Shown here piece after piece: positions 18,900 through 19,389 of a DNA stretch of 19,389 nucleotides (position 1 is its first letter; the number at the start of each line of letters is the position of its first letter). The translations under genes were made by a program, and so were the position numbers. The notes beneath the pieces were generated by a model. The model was not told the DNA's origin, did not search any database, and saw only the letters and a program-made list of their open reading frames with translations. This DNA comes from Bacteroidales bacterium UBA4866 (GTDB lineage Bacteria; Bacteroidota; Bacteroidia; Bacteroidales; P3), in contig DHDW01000026.1 of assembly GCA_002399565.1 (NCBI GenBank), positions 1 through 19,389 of the forward strand. The letters run 5' to 3'.

Positions 18900-19160
18900 T
18901 TAATCCCTTTTTCATCCAGTCTTATTTCAGAGTAATTAAGTGGATAGCTTTTAAACTGAAAGATGTTTCTGCTGTGCAGTATATATTAATCCTTCTCTAC
19001 TATTTATTTTTCTTTTTTCTTCCAATAATTTGATATGATTATCTGATTTGTGAATTATAAAGTCTTTTCTTTGAAAAATATCCTTGTAAAAATCTGATTT
19101 TAACTTGATTTAATCTTGATAAAGCCTGTTTAGAAGTATTTAAAAAGGGAGTTAATGTTG
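18900..19160. other. Gene-free DNA between MATE promoter and array C
   Basis: AT-rich with a pyrimidine-rich stretch (about 18991-19024) and loosely repeated TTGAT/CTGATTT words (about 19040-19125). I see no credible ORF, RNA gene or phased array in it. Confidence 0.5.
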
Positions 19161-19311
19161 GTATCATACTATGATGTTCTCGAATTCATGCCATGAATTA
19201 CTCAGAATCATGGCATGAATTGTTCGGAATCATGCCATGATATTAATGAATTCATGCCATGAATTGGAGGAAATCATGCCATGAATTCGAGAACATGATG
19301 CCATGAATTCG
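19161..19311. repeat. Array C: seven palindromic units with exact 22-bp period
   Basis: The core is AATTCATGCCATGAATT. Centres are 19169, 19191, 19213, 19235, 19257, 19279 and 19301, every interval 22 bp. The first (CATACTATG) and last (GATGCCATG) copies are degenerate; the second-position copy at 19213 has ATGGCAT instead of ATGCCAT. Linkers vary. An inverted repeat (19174-19190 and 19280-19296, 17 bp, containing GTTCTCGAATTC and its complement) has its axis exactly on the middle copy at 19235. It lies beyond the MATE promoter in a gene-free edge. Confidence 0.9.
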
Positions 19312-19312
19312 A

Positions 19313-19389
19313 CATAAAAACGAAGTTTAAAAAGATTGATGTCCTATGTTTTTAGTTCTATATCTGATTTGCTTAGTTTTATATCTTGT
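19313..19389. other. Right edge of the window, no gene seen
   Basis: 77 bp of AT-rich DNA after array C. No open frame reaching the edge was recognisable. Confidence 0.4.

Overview
The window looks like chromosomal DNA from a low-GC member of the Bacteroidota, most likely Bacteroidales. The evidence is: (1) nearly every promoter is a Bacteroidota-type TAnnTTTG box, several with a TTTG/TTG element 20-21 nt upstream; (2) starts sit in A-rich leaders without Shine-Dalgarno sequences; (3) the 2539-residue surface protein ends in a type IX secretion (T9SS) type A sorting domain with a YPNP motif; (4) there is a GWxTD-type protein. The species cannot be named from the sequence.

Layout. Positions 1-~290 hold the 5' end of an ISAon1-type transposase (minus strand, running off the window). 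525-8144 is a giant secreted adhesin built from eight jelly-roll/FN3 pairs, three near-identical ~95-residue tail repeats and a T9SS sorting domain; it ends in a strong terminator. 8145-8771 is non-coding and carries two abutting phased repeat arrays (21-bp and 22-bp period). Then come enolase (8772-10061), ribosomal protein S1 (10315-12093), and a GWxTD-like exported protein plus a family 2 glycosyltransferase (12224-14707), each transcription unit with its own promoter. A 425-bp gap between convergent genes (14708-15132) holds a second, mirror-symmetric palindrome array. On the minus strand 15133-17421 is a compact unit (beta-CASP RNase, thioredoxin-like protein, AroQ), preceded by a MATE transporter (17495-18850). 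The 539-bp right edge has no gene and carries a third 22-bp array.

The genes are mainly ordinary housekeeping or envelope functions: glycolysis, translation, shikimate pathway, RNA turnover, drug/cation efflux, and cell-surface display. No pathway joins all of them.

The notable content is between the genes. Three intergenic regions each hold an array of short near-palindromic cores repeated at almost exactly 22 bp (centres 8335-8423; 14763-14987; 19169-19301). The core sequence differs between arrays, although arrays A and C share a central ATG[C/G]CAT. Two arrays are also mirror-symmetric about their midpoint (14886 and 19235). The linkers between cores vary while core spacing does not. This fits a family of DNA elements defined by architecture (two helical turns per palindrome, with array-level dyad symmetry) rather than by one sequence. 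Function is unknown: phased protein-binding arrays, RNA 3'-end structures, or minisatellites under spacing constraint are all open.
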